NCBI GenBank assembly: GCA_024472245.1
Contig: JANBXD010000006.1
Coordinates: 1,426,001 to 1,490,000, forward strand
Reading direction: 5' to 3'
DNA length: 64,000 nt
Origin: Beauveria sp. NWAFU-1
Taxonomy: Eukaryota; Ascomycota; Sordariomycetes; Hypocreales; Cordycipitaceae
The number at the start of each line of letters is the position of its first letter. Positions within the stretch are counted from its first letter, which is position 1. Position numbers and translations under genes: made by a program. Below are positions 48,201-60,700 of this stretch, piece after piece. A model generated the notes under the pieces. That model was not told where the DNA came from, ran no database searches, and saw only the letters and a list, made by a program, of their open reading frames with translations.

Positions 48201-50440
48201 AATAAAGAGTAAGTTCTACTAGTAGAAAGTTAAATTCTTAAGATATAAAATTACCCTAGGATATATTAGGATAAGTCTATTAAAAATTAAAAATATATAG
48301 AATTAGCTAGTACTAACTAATAGTAAAGAAGTCAGGGGATTCCTTAGATTTATAAATTTCTATTAACGTTTTATATATAAATTTAGAGAGATTATAATTC
48401 CTTTAACTAACCTTATAAAGAAAGATTATATCTTCTAGTAGACTAATAAGGAAGCTAAAGCCTTCTAAATATTAAAGGATAGAATATTAGATAAACTAGT
48501 TCTAATTATAACTAACCTAAGTAAACTATTTAAAATTAAGACTAACGCTTTAGACTTTATAGTAGGAGGATAGCTTAGATAAAGAGATAAAGAAGGATGA
48601 CTTTACCTAGTTACCTTCCTCTCTAAGAAACTCTATAGACCTAAGTTAAACTATAGTATATATAATAAAGAACTTATAGCTATTATTTAAGTATTTAAAG
48701 AATAGTAATACTACCTAGTAGGCGTAAAGTATAAAGTTAAGGTCTATTTAGACTATAAGAACCTTATATTATTTATTATTATAAAGGAACTTAATAAATA
48801 ATAAATATAATAATATAAGACCTTTATAGATTATAACTTTAAGATTCTATACTAAAAGGGAATACTTAATAGTAAAGTAAATACTCTTAGCTAATAAGAA
48901 GACTTAAAATTAGAAGGAATACTAATTAAATATCTAATATTTAAGTATAATAAGAATAGAAACCTTATACTAGGTACTTAGGAACTTAGTATAACTTAGA
49001 AAGTAGAACTAGATAATACTTAGATATAGTAAATTAAATTATATATTAAGAAAGATAGCTACTTAAATAATAAGGATATAAAACTATATATAATAAGAAA
49101 AGGCGAAAGCTACTTATATAATAAATAGTAGTATATTTTTTATATACTTTAAGAGTAGCTTATTAAGGAAATATATAAATACCTATTATATAGATATTAG
49201 GGTATAGGGAAAATAATTAATAGATTAAGAAGATTATATAATTTTCTAGAAAGTAGAAAAAGAGTATAAGAAGTTATTAATAAATATAATATCTATTAGA
49301 AAGTAAAAGTACTATAATATATACTATATAGTAAACTATAACTAATACTACTACCTAAAAGAGTATAGTAAATAATTATAATAGACTTTATTATTAAGCT
49401 ACTAAAGTCTAAGGAACCTATAATAAGAGTAGTTTATAATAGTATCTTAGTTATTATAGATAAACTTATAAAATATACCTACTATATTCCCTATATAGAA
49501 TTAAGTAATATTATAGATCTAGTATATATATTCTTTAAGACTATTATTATATAATATAGATTACTAATAAAGCTTATATTAGATTATAATAAACTATTTA
49601 TATCTAACTTCTAGAAATACCTTATAGAGACTATATATATTAAGTAAAGCTTATCTACGGCATTCTACCTATAGTTAGATAGTTAGATGGAAATTCTAAA
49701 CTAAATACTTAAATAATATCTATAAAGCTTTATTAACTACTAATAAGATAACTAGTTAAGATAGTTACTACTTATATAATAGGCTTATAATAGCTCTAAG
49801 ATTAATAATATAAAGATATTACTAATAAAGGTAAACTATAGGTTTAACCCTACTATTAATATATACCTAGTATATATATTTAATATGCTAGTAGTAACTA
49901 TATACGTAGATACTATTATAGGTATATAAAACATTTATAGTAAGAATAAATATTTCTATAAAACTAAATAAAATATTATAGAGATAAAAAGAGATTACTA
50001 GTACTAATCCTAGAGGAGGGATATAAAGTTTACCTTATCTATAAAAATATTAAAACTAAGTAACCTAGTAATAAACTTAACTAGAAGAAAATTAGACTAT
50101 TCCTTCTTAAATAAAAAATATTAAATATTAACTATAAACTATTATTACTAGACGGAATAAGGATCTACCTAATATTTTATATATTACTACTAGAAAGAGT
50201 ACTAAATAATTCTATACTTACTATAAGAATTATAGTTAATAATACTAATAAATATAAAGTTAAAAAGATACTTAAAGTATAAGGAAGTATTAAAAATTAT
50301 TATTATCTTATTAAATAGAAGGGATACCTAAACTCTAAAAACACCTAGGAACTAATTAAGAACCTTATAAATTATTTAACTCTACTTAAATAGTTCTATT
50401 CCTAAGGAATATATCCTAGTTAATTATATAAGTACTATCT
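45207..50440 (+). pseudogene. Chromovirus gag-pol relic
   Basis: The gag start codon has become ATA (45207-45209); the sister copy keeps ATG at 61807. Gag contains FLTQAKAYLKV-like and LTLRDYLNN segments typical of fungal gypsy capsids. The RT box at 48,085-48,123 reads FIIIYINNILIYS, the family FxxVYLDDILIYS with both Asp codons mutated to Asn. RNase H (KKLYRPKLNYSIYNKELIAI near 48,625) and integrase follow. The C-terminus at about 50,239-50,400 is a clear chromodomain (YKVKKIL....YYYLIKQKGYLNS..TQEL.KNL), consistent with targeting to H3K9-methylated chromatin. Many TAG/TAA stops. Confidence 0.85.
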
Positions 50441-51071
50441 AATAACTTAATACTAAACTTAGTATCTAAAGAACGAACTAGGGTAGGATCTAGATCCTTA
50501 GAAGGATTAGGAAGGGCCCCTATAGCCTTCTAAAGCTATTCTACTTCCTCCTATTCTATATACTCTAGTTCTTTAATATTATTAATACTATATATAATTA
50601 TATATATTATTTTCTTAAACTATAATTTCTTTTATTTTTATAAGTAATATACTTTAGTACTTACTTTTTTAAGCTCTTCTTTAATAACCTCTAATTTAGA
50701 TTTAGCCTTCTAATACTAGGTACTAATATAATAGAGTTACTAAGGAGTAAGAGGATTTATATTATAGTAAGACTAGTTAAGGCGGATATACTTAAAATGT
50801 TAAGAGGAGTCTATATTAGACGTCTTATAGTTCTAGAGGCCTTATTTTTTATAGAATAAGTATATAGGTATATTAACTAGATTTCTAATTATTAACTTAA
50901 GGAAGGCGTTTTATTTATCTATCTTATAAGAAGGTTTTTAGGATTATATAGGAGGTCTTAAGATATAATTAGATATAATAGTATATAATAATATAAGAGG
51001 GAAAAGCTACCTACTACTTAGCTAGCCTATTTAATAGCCTTAAGGATAAGACTAAAGGAGGAGGGGTATTA

Positions 51072-51459
51072 TATTATAAATATAGCTATATAGATATAGG
51101 GCTAAGGCCGGACCGCTTAGGAAGGCACACCTATAGCCTAGTTAGGATATAAGGTTATATAATGGCTTATTAGATTATTAAGATAATCTAGCTATATAAG
51201 ATTATTAGGATAGTTAGATAAGCCTTATAAGCTAGGCCTATAGTAGAGAGATAGATGGGTACTTAAGGGGGAGGTATTCTTATAGCTAGGTAGTCTAGAT
51301 CTCTACTAATTAATCTAAGTAATAGTTTTACTATTAAGAGTTCTACTCTTAATAAGACCTTACGCCTAAGATACTACTTATTACTACTCTATAGCATTTA
51401 ACCTAACTTACTACCTAAGAAATAGACTAACTATAGATTAGGATTAAGCCATTGTTATA
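51072..51459 (+). repeat. 3' LTR of the chromodomain gypsy
   Basis: 388 bp. The first 31 bp align with the 5' LTR base for base with only C-to-T and G-to-A changes (TATTATAAATATAGCTATAT...). Ends ATTGTTATA, followed by CTAAG. Confidence 0.9.
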
Positions 51460-51464
51460 CTAAG

Positions 51465-52500
51465 CTAAGTAGGAGAATATTACTTTAGGGAATAACTTAA
51501 GAGGTAGTAGGTTTAAACGAATTTATTTAAACTATTCTTATCTAGTAAATAATAATAAATATACTCTCTTAGTTCTATACTAGTTTACTTATTTAACCCT
51601 TATATAGCTTATTTTAGATTAGAAAGATAGTAGAGGCTTTATACTTTTAATAAACTATATAGATAGCCTTCTTTAAAATATCTCTTAAGGTTTCCTAGGT
51701 AGTTAAAAAGTTTTTATTAGTAGTACTTTAGTTAAAGTCTACTTAGTAGTACTTAATAATACTTATACTATAACCTTAGTATAGTTAGAGTAAGTAACTA
51801 CTAAAAAAAGTAAGTTACTAGTATATAGGGACTAATATAGGCTAAGCTATTTATAATATATAATATAGCTTATAGTTAATTATCCTAGGGCTTTTATATA
51901 AGTTTAGAAAGCCTCTTTAGAGCTACCTAGCTTATAATTACTCTAAAATTATATTATCTCCTTAAGAGAATATAAAACTCTTATAAGATATATATAGGTA
52001 AGCCGTTATTACTAATAATATTTAATATTATATATAATATCTTTAATTATTACTAGAGTAGCTATTATATTAGGAATTCCTATCCTATTAGATATAGATA
52101 TATTAAGTTTTAAGGTTAACTAAAAGGTAAAAATCTCTCTTATATTCTAATTATAAAAGTCTATAATATCTAGCTAAAGATATTATTTAAGAATATAATT
52201 CTTACTACCCTTTAGTAAAGTTAATAATTCTATAGTAAATATACTTAGCTTTATAGAGAAAATATACTTATACTCTATATAAAGCCATCTACTATACTAT
52301 AAATATATATATAATAATAAGTATAATACCTTATATATATAGAGGTTTATTTAGAAGTAATATTTATTTTAATAGGGGTACTAGGTTTAGTTATATTAAT
52401 TTAAATAGGGTCTATAAAAAAAAAGGTAAGAGTAAGAGTAAGTAAAATAGTAGGGAATAGTATAGAAAGGTAGGTTAGTCCTACTATCTTTAGTAGTCTA
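51465..52500. repeat. RIP-degraded DNA, class unresolved
   Basis: About 1 kb of RIP-type sequence between the gypsy 3' LTR and a minisatellite. It would be contiguous with 44,759 before the gypsy inserted. No coding motif recognised. Confidence 0.45.
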
Positions 52501-52675
52501 CTATTATCCTTATATACTTAGTGGTTAGCTATCCCTATTATCCTCTATATCCCTAGTAGTCCCTATTATACTCTATATACCTAGTAGTCTATTTTATACT
52601 CTAGTAGACCTTATTATCCTTAATATACCTAGTAGTCACTATTATACTCTATATACCTAGTAGTCCCTATTATCT
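52501..52675. repeat. 28-bp minisatellite, about six units
   Basis: Unit close to CCCTATTATACTCTATATAC plus CTAGTAGT. Clear units at 52533-52560, 52561-52588, 52609-52636 and 52637-52664, with a shortened 20-bp unit at 52589-52608, a diverged first unit and a partial last one. Confidence 0.85.
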
Positions 52676-52689
52676 ATCAGGATATAAGC

Positions 52690-53660
52690 GTAGCTCTAGC
52701 AGGTTATATAGTATATAGATATAGTAATATACTAGGCCTATATTAACTAATGCGTCTAATGTAATATAGTAGTAGCGTTTCTTAGTTAGCCTTCTAATAA
52801 GGCCTAACTAAAAGTAGTAGGCTATATAAGCCATTTTATTAATCCCTAAGCGCCTACCTAAGCTAGTACTAAAAAGTTAAACTAAGATAAATATAATACT
52901 TAGTAAGTTAATTAAACTATAAGATTCTCTTAGCTTAGAGGTATATTAAGAATCTAGGACTATTAAAGCCGTTAAATTAATAGGAACTAGGTTATATTAA
53001 ATATATTATATAGTAAAAAGTAAGGTATAATTAACTAGAGTATACTTATAAAAACGTACTAAAACTACTATATAAAAGGAGTTTTTTAATATAATTAGTA
53101 TAACTAAAATTAATATATAGCTATATAATAATACTAACTTAGATACTAGAGACTAGTAGCTATAAACTAATTATAGTTTATCTAAGCGTTAAATGCTTAT
53201 AGAACATATTATTAATGCGGCTATAATATAGGCTATATACTACCTATATATATTATTACTAGGTATATAGAAGGAAGTATAAGTGCTAAGATTAGTATTA
53301 AAGGTAAATATACTATATAGACTATAGATATATAAGAAGGATTTATGTTTTATATACTTCTAAGATAAGGGTATTATACTAAATTAAAGGTTTTATAAAT
53401 TCTACTCCCCTTATTATTTAAGAGATTATCTTCTTTTATAATATCTAAAAAATATTAGGTAATACTCTATATAATACCTAGCACTATAATGTATAGAGAA
53501 GAAAGCTATTTCCTATATACTGCTAGTATTCTAGTGGCATTTAGTGGAGGATTATAACTATAATAATTTTTAAAGATATAAGGGTTAAGGGTTATCTAAT
53601 AAATAAGGTAGGTTATTTAAGTAATTAAAATATATATATATATTAATTATTATAGCTAGT
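52690..53660 (+). pseudogene. Second DUF3435-type relic, C-terminal part only
   Basis: Aligns over about 1 kb with 43,450-44,470, sharing AGGCTATATAAGCC, GTATACTTATAAAAACGTACTAA-like and TTATATACTTCTA words. Differences are partly transitions and partly small indels, so the copies are not recent duplicates. The recombinase core region is absent. Upstream it abuts the 28-bp minisatellite. Confidence 0.68.
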
Positions 53661-54073
53661 AGTATAGTTAGTAGTAGTCTAGGTCTCTACTCTTAAATAG
53701 CTAAGTTATACTATTAATAATATAATAAAGAAAAATTAGTTATTAGGCTTTAGAGGCTATTATAGGTTAAGCGAACTCGTTAAGTCTAGTTATAAGACTA
53801 TAACGTTAGGCCACTCTTTAGAGTCTTTAGCGACTAGTAGGCGAGCTATCTATAGAGCTAGAAATAAAGGTAGGCTATCACCTTGCGTACTAACTAAAAT
53901 ATTATTAATAAAACCACCCCCCCTTTATAAAAAAGTAACTATACTAGAAAACTAAGGTTATAGAAGATAATAAATAAAGACTAGCTAACCGTAAGTAAAA
54001 CGGGGGTTTATATGGTAGACGTATTTATATATAATATTAGTAGGTGTTAAAAGTTATACTTTAGAGTTTATAT
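53661..54073. other. RIP-type DNA with retained CG words, no gene seen
   Basis: About 400 bp, moderately RIP-mutated, with a CCACCCCCCC tract near 53,917. Nothing identifiable. Confidence 0.4.
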
Positions 54074-54414
54074 ATTAAAATAAATGACTTATTAAAATAA
54101 ATAACTTATTAAAATAAATAACTTATTAAAATAAATAACTTATTAAAATAAATAACTTATTAAAATAAATAACTTATTAAAATAAATAACTTATTAAAAT
54201 AAATAACTTATTAAAATAAATAACTTATTAAAATAAATAACTTATTAAAATAAATAACTTATTAAAATAAATAACTTATTAAAATAAATAACTTATTAAA
54301 ATAAATAACTTATTAAAATAAATAACTTATTAAAATAAATAACTTATTAAAATAAATAACTTATTAAAATAAATAACTTATTAAAATAAATAACTTATTA
54401 AAATAATATAACTT
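54074..54414. repeat. 17-bp AT satellite, 19 units
   Basis: Nineteen head-to-tail copies of ATTAAAATAAATAACTT (54074-54396), the first with one G (AAATGACTT), then one 18-bp variant. Otherwise almost perfectly homogeneous. There are no spacers, so it is not a CRISPR. Confidence 0.96.
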
Positions 54415-54735
54415 AGTAATAAATAAATACTAGCTTAATTATATAACGTTATTAGAGTTCTAGCCGTAATAGCGTCTATAGACTTTTAGGCTCCTAGGAT
54501 AAAGGTCTCTATAGAGCTACGGACAAACGTAAGCTATAACTCTACGACTTTCTTATATACTTAATAATTACCTATCTTTTCTCTCTAAATAAGAAATAAT
54601 AATACTATAGCATTAACCGCGGCCTATTCTCCTATACTATAAGCTATTAAGTTATATTATATCGTTTAGGTAAGTATAATATAAAGTTAGGTGTCTATAA
54701 GTGTACGTATATATAGGGCCGCGCATTTAGGAAGG
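54415..54735. other. Spacer between two satellites, no gene seen
   Basis: About 320 bp of partly RIP-mutated sequence with retained CG words. It contains GTCTATAGACTTTTAGG near 54,473. No feature supported. Confidence 0.4.
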
Positions 54736-54863
54736 TGCGTAGGTAGAAGGCTACGTGGGTGAAAAGCTAGGTAGGTGTAAAGCTGGGTGGGTGTAAAGCT
54801 GGGTGGGTAGAAGGCTGCGTGGGTGAAAAGCTGGGTAGGTGCAAAGCTAGGTGGGTGGAAAGC
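54736..54863 (-). repeat. 16-bp GC-rich minisatellite, left inverted arm (8 units)
   Basis: Units such as TGGGTGGGTGTAAAGC and TGCGTGGGTGAAAAGC, the reverse complement of the units in the right arm. CA/TG are retained, unlike flanking DNA. Confidence 0.88.
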
Positions 54864-54910
54864 TGCATGTGTGCAAATGCACCACACGCCTAGCTCATGC
54901 CTACGCTCGT

Positions 54911-55118
54911 AGCTTACACCCACCTAGCTGTGTACCCACCCAGCTGTGCACACACGCAGCTTTTCGCCCACCCAGCTTTTCGCCCACCCAGCTTTGCACC
55001 CACGCAGCCTTCCACCCACGCAGCCTTCCACCCACGCAGCCTTCCACCCACGCAGCCTTCCACCCACGCAGCCTTCCACCCACGCAGCCTTCCACCCACA
55101 CAGCCTTCCACATATGCG
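54911..55118 (+). repeat. 16-bp GC-rich minisatellite, right inverted arm (13 units)
   Basis: Thirteen 16-bp units; the inner ones are variable (GCTGTGTACCCACCCA, GCTTTTCGCCCACCCA) and the outer ones nearly identical (GCCTTCCACCCACGCA, six times). With the left arm it makes a palindrome of about 380 bp around a ~45-bp centre (54864-54910). The open frames across it arise because the unit lacks stop codons. Confidence 0.92.
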
Positions 55119-55850
55119 TTAAAATTCGCCATAACTAAACTACATAAGTAATAGCGGGAGCCTATATGAGCGTTAAAACGCGAGCTAAAAAGTTTTTAGG
55201 CACTTTTTTAAGCAATTAGACTTTCTAGGCGCTCTAGAGTTATAGTTAGTACCTATTAATTAATTACTACTAATTTTAATTCTAGCTTTAACTTATTAAT
55301 TTTAATTAGAACTTTAGTACTTCTTTTAATAGCCTATATATATAAATAAGGCTAAGCCTAGTGCTAGGAATATCTAGTACCTATACTTACTTAACTAGGA
55401 CTTAAAATATTATATTTAAGTTCCCTATCTAATATTAATATACTAGCCTTAGACTATAATAGTAAGATAAATAGTTAGTAGGTAATAGAGATAAGCTAGT
55501 ATAGGGTCTAATCCTATACTTTATAAATATTAGAAATTAATATCTATAGACTACTATAAGAAAGATTTATTATATATAAACTATAGCTAATACTATAGTT
55601 TAATTAATAAGAAACTAAGAGCTAGATAAAAGCTACCTTAGGACTAAGCTTTAAGCCTTTCCTAGACATTTATTCTAATAAATACTACTTAGACTTTTCT
55701 AGAGACTTAAGAAACTACTTTAGTCGCTTAGGTGTTATTACTCTAGGCTATAAGACTCCTACCTAATAAAGCTATTATAGTGCTTAACTTAAATATACCT
55801 ATATAGCATATTAATAGAGTGATTATAGGGGAATTTAAAAATACTCTACT
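55119..55850. other. RIP-degraded DNA, no gene recognised
   Basis: About 730 bp of RIP-type sequence leading into the long relic frame that follows. It may include its N-terminal part. Confidence 0.4.
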
Positions 55851-55904
55851 ACTAAGATTTAGATACGTCTACTTATTTGATTTTTTAGAATATCTAAAAT
55901 TTAT

Positions 55905-57580
55905 AGTAAAACGCGATAAAGCGGAGGGATTAATTATACTAAAAAATAGTCATATTAACGTAGCCTATACCTATAATATCTATTATAATACCTAAGGTAC
56001 TATCCGGCTAAGTATAACTTACGACTTTATAGGTAGATAGGTAGGAGGTAGAAAAAGCTTTAGGACCCTCTATTCTTTTACTAACGCGATTTTCTCTAAA
56101 ATAGTAGAATCCTTTACGTAGGTGCCTTAGTATTAATTTATAATAAGTAGATACTAATTAATCATAGGATGTACCCTATAAAAGCCGATAATAGTACCTT
56201 TAATTAAATGGCTTTTAATGCGCTATAAAATATCCTAGAGTAAATTTAGGTAGTTTATGACCATCTTATAGTATAGCTTAAATAGGTAGTAGACTTAGGT
56301 ATAGCTAGAAGTAATCTTTTAGAAGGAGATCTAAGAGCTTAAGTTAAGATATATTTAGTATAGCTTCTAGTTAATTATATAAAATAAAGACCTATAATAG
56401 TTCTACTATACCTCTACTACCTAGCGTTTTTTATTAGTCATAGAGGTTAGTACTAGCTTTCTTATATAGACATTATATTATAAGTTTTATAAATATATTA
56501 GTACTAAGCTAATTTTATTATTTCTTTATTTCTTTTAGAATATATACTCTAATATCTACTATCTATAGCCTTATATATTCTTACTTATATTATACTTAAG
56601 TAGTTATATTAATTCTAGTTCTATATTAAAATACACTTAGTATTAAGTATATTATTTAAACTATCTAAAATAATATACTTATATTAAACTCCTTATAAAT
56701 ATAATATAATATTCTATAAAGTAAAAGAGATATTTTAGAGTACTTTAGTTTCCTAAGTTTATAAAGGAACTAGTTAGTATATCTCTATAGTCTATACTTA
56801 ACCCGGCAGCTGCGCCACCATCGATAACGGCGGCGCAAGATCGTTTAATAGCAACCGAATACTACTCTATAGTATAAAGCTAAATTTAATAAGCTACTTA
56901 GTAATTAAAACCACTCTAAAGTTTTAAGTCTATATTTAGATTATTTTATAAAAACTAAAATATATACTCTTACTTAGTATATATCTACTATAATTATATT
57001 AAATTAAAGTTAAAGCCTCCTAAATCTAGTAATATTTATAGAATAATAGTATAAAGCTACTTCTTTATAATAATATAAGGATCTTATTACCTTTTTTTAT
57101 AATTTTAAATTTCTTATCTTTTAGGTTTATAACCTTATTTATTATATATAAAAGTCTAAAAGCTTTAATCTACTACTATAAATTATCCTTATTTAGGCCT
57201 TAAGAGATATTCTTTTATATAATCCCTTAGCTTACTCTTAAGTATATTATTAAAAGATAAATTATTAGTAGCCTTATATTTAGTAATAATAGATAGCTTA
57301 TAGTAAATATCCTTTAGCTCTTTTAGTATATTATTTAAAGCCTTTAAAATTAGGCTTTAAAATATCTTATTATCTACTTTTAAAAGGTATTTTTTATATA
57401 ATATTAGCTATAACCTTTAACTTAAGGTTTATATATACTTATATAAAGGATTTTATAGTTTTAGAGAATACTAGTAATAAGAATAGTAAAGAGCTAATAG
57501 TATCTTTTTAATAGTTTCTTATAAGTCTAAGATAATATAAATAACTTATAATAATAGAGTTATCTTATATATTATAATAG
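55905..57580 (+). pseudogene. Long unrecognised relic reading frame
   Basis: From GATAAAGCGGAGGGATTA (about 55,914) one plus-strand frame appears to stay in register for about 1.6 kb if TAG and TAA are read as former Gln or Trp. Early segments include YDFIGRQVGGRKSF, VPQYQFIISRYQLIIGCTL and LIKWLLMRYKI. No catalytic motif or family was recognised. A 60-bp patch inside it (about 56,803-56,860, coding NPAAAPPSITAAQDR) is RIP-free. It could be a domain of a large transposon-borne or subtelomeric gene. Function not assigned. Confidence 0.45.
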
Positions 57581-57608
57581 AACTTATATACTAGTATAAT
57601 ATTAGTAA

Positions 57609-57735
57609 TATCAGACACGCTGCTTCCGCCTCCGGAAATGGTGGCACCCCAAACAGGCAACGCGCGCTATGCCGCTTTGCCTACCCACCCCTGCTCGAGG
57701 GTCCTGCCCCGCCGCGTTATCCCCGCCGAAATATA
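57609..57735. repeat. GC-rich unmutated patch, possible terminus of an element
   Basis: About 125 bp with normal CA/TG content starting at TATCAGACACGCTGC, bounded sharply by RIP sequence on both sides. Similar unmutated patches mark LTR starts at 44,760 and 61,327, so this may also be an LTR or TIR start. No partner was found in the window. Confidence 0.4.
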
Positions 57736-60700
57736 AATATAATAGCCTCCTCCGTCTACTACATTAGGTACTCTTAACTTCTTCTCTCCTTAACCCGCCG
57801 CCGTAATACGCTTCCTCTCTATACCTAAGCCCCCTATAGCGTAGCCCCTTTTTACCGTCCCCCTTAGCTTATATCCACCTAAGGGATCCTATATAGTTAG
57901 AGTTAGATAGGCCTAGGCGGGCTATCTTTATCCTATATCTTTACTTAATACTAATAGCTCTACTATTACTTCTCGCCTAATTATAATATTAAAGTTACCT
58001 ATACTCTTAGTAGTATAGGCTACCTAGCCTATATATTTATTCTACCCCTAAAACCTAAGTTCTATCCTATACTAATTATTAACTTATTCTAGCTTATAGG
58101 TATCTCCTATTTCCTTAGTACTTTATTCTAGATAATTATCTATAATATCCCCTTAACTAGTCCTAAAAATACCTTATAATATATAATAATAAGCCTACTT
58201 TACTAAAATTATATTAGCTATTATAGACCCTATAGGCTAAGTTTCTAGACTATAAGATGAACTTATTAGAGTTAATATATTACTAGAGTAGGTATAAGGA
58301 AGGCCTTAACTACTTAATATTTTAGATATACTTCCTAAAAAGGGTATATATACGTTATAGCTTCCCTACTATTTTTAGAAAATTATAGTATTACTAAGTT
58401 TAGTATATTACTTTAAATCATTCTATAGAATATATAATCACGGTCTTAAGAATCACTAGCTATAACTAGTATTTCTAGTTACTATATATAGTCTAATAGG
58501 CTAATTTAATAGCGCTAAAAAGTAATATATTACTAACTTTCTAAGGTATAACTTCTAATATATAGGTAGGCTATATAGATATAAAAGTATAAAGTATAGT
58601 TTATATAACTTAGTAATTATATAATTAGTATAGAGCTAGACCTATAACTAGGCTATACTAAGCTTATTATATCTATTTTACTATAAAGGGGCCGCCGCCG
58701 CTACCTTATATAGGAGGTATTCTTATAAACTTAGGAGCTATTAGTACTAAGACGGCTTATAAGGTTTAAATAATAAGTATTAATATCTATCTACTTAAAT
58801 GCCTTATAAGCCTAAGAGGTTTAGTATAGTTAAAGTTAAAGTCTAGCCCTTTCTAGTAACTCTAGGTTTATTATTTATAGGTAAGTACTATAATAGTATA
58901 ATAAGGGTTATTTCTACCTATAACTAGTACGCCTCTTCTACTACTATAGCGGCGAAGTAAGAGCGTAATATTATACCTATAATATACTCTAAAGTTATAG
59001 AGTATAAAGGCAGACTACCTATATTAGCTCTAATATCTTAATATCTACCTTAATCTCCTATATATAAAGCTATAGGTAAGGGCCTAAATAATATAATTCT
59101 TATTTTTACTAATTTAGAATTAGAGTCTATATTAGACTTAGACAGCGAAATAGATAATAACGTTCTATCTCTTAAGATAATAAATAGACATATTAATAAG
59201 GAGACTATAATATAACCTAATACTTTATTAGGTAAGTTAGCCTCCTAGCCTTAATAAACTATTAAGTAGAAGAAGTAAAGTAAATATTAAAGCTAATTAT
59301 TATATTAGTATTAATAATAATAACTATGCCTAATATACTATAAGACGTTTTACTAAGTCCTAAAGAGGATAATGACTTAGATAGGGCTATATAATACTTA
59401 CCTTCTACTTTTCCTACTACCTTGCCCCCTCTAAGGTAGGCGTCTACGGATAGGCTAGACTCTAGCTAGTGCTTACTAAGTATACCTACTAATATAGCTA
59501 AGTAAGGTTATAGGTAGGTAGAGGATATAGATAAGTTACTTTTAAGCTATTATAATAATAATAAACTAAGCTACTATATTAAGCTACTATAGTAGACTTA
59601 GTTATATAAAGGCGCTATCTATAATAATTTAGTATCTATTAATAGTAATAGTAATATTACTAATAATAGTAATAGTAATAGCTCCTCCCGTAATAGTAAT
59701 AGTAATAGTAGTAGCGATAGCGACGGCGGTAATAACGATAAGGACGATAACTATAATAATAATAGAAGTTCTAGTAATACTAATAGTAAGGATGGCGGCT
59801 ATAGTAAAAAGTATAGCGCGGACTAGTCGCCTTTAGTAACTAGTTCTAATAATAGTTATACTAAGAGCCTTTCTAATAATAATATAGTAGTAAAGACTCC
59901 TAGACTATATAAACGCTAAAGGGTCGCCTATAAAGGAGTAGACATAAGGCCTATCTATAGCTAGAACCTTATACCTTACTCTAGAGGACCTCTACTATAA
60001 TTACCTAGATAGGCTTAGATAGCTAGTATACTTAGCCTACTAACCTCTTATAGCCTATCTAAACCTAAGAGTAAGAATAGCTTAGATTATAGTAAGGCGT
60101 TATTAGGATCCTTTAGTAAATAGTAGTTATAAAACGCTATATTAAAATATATAATAATTAATAGAATTACTATATTTTAATTATAGTTCTAATAAGTATA
60201 GGCGTATTCTTATAGTAGCTAGTGATAGTAGTGACTATATAAACTAGTTAAGAGTAAGGCTAGAGATTAAAAATTAAGAGATAAGATAAAAGGTCGACGA
60301 TATAGTATATATAGCTAGCCTAGTTATAATATACAAACCTATTAGGCACGTATAAATATTTAGCGAGGACGGTATTAACTAGCTATATCTATATAGCCCT
60401 CTTATAGTAGACGTAAGGGCTATAAGAGCTTATAGAATACTAGTAAGAGTAATAATAAATAATAAGTAGGATATAAAAGATGTTTCTTATAATTATTAGT
60501 ATAGTGTATAAAAATATAGTTAAATAGCTAGTATTTCTAAATATTAATATAAAATAGCTACTAAGATATTAAGAGCTTGGTTTTACTTTAAAGATTCTAT
60601 TATTTATAGCCGTTATATTTAAGAAATAGGCTAGCCGTAGATAGTCTCTAAAAATAATCACTTTATCTAAGCATCTATCTAAATAAATGTAATTACTTAC

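Larger units (their letters stand above)
44760..51459 (+). mobile_element. Complete chromodomain Ty3/gypsy element, RIP-inactivated
   Basis: 6,700 bp with 388-bp LTRs and a perfect CTAAG target duplication (44755-44759, 51460-51464). Gag, protease, RT, RNase H, integrase and chromodomain follow in the standard chromovirus order. The two LTRs differ by C-to-T and G-to-A only across the parts checked. A second copy of the family begins at 61,327 and a protease fragment lies at 25,548. Confidence 0.9.

Noticed and set aside
54074..54414. CRISPR-like array
   Set aside because: Direct tandem satellite with no spacers, in a eukaryotic genome.
54687..55151. Five overlapping open frames of 70-95 codons on both strands
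   Set aside because: They are by-products of a stop-free 16-bp GC-rich minisatellite unit; all frames are open and the products are simple repeats.
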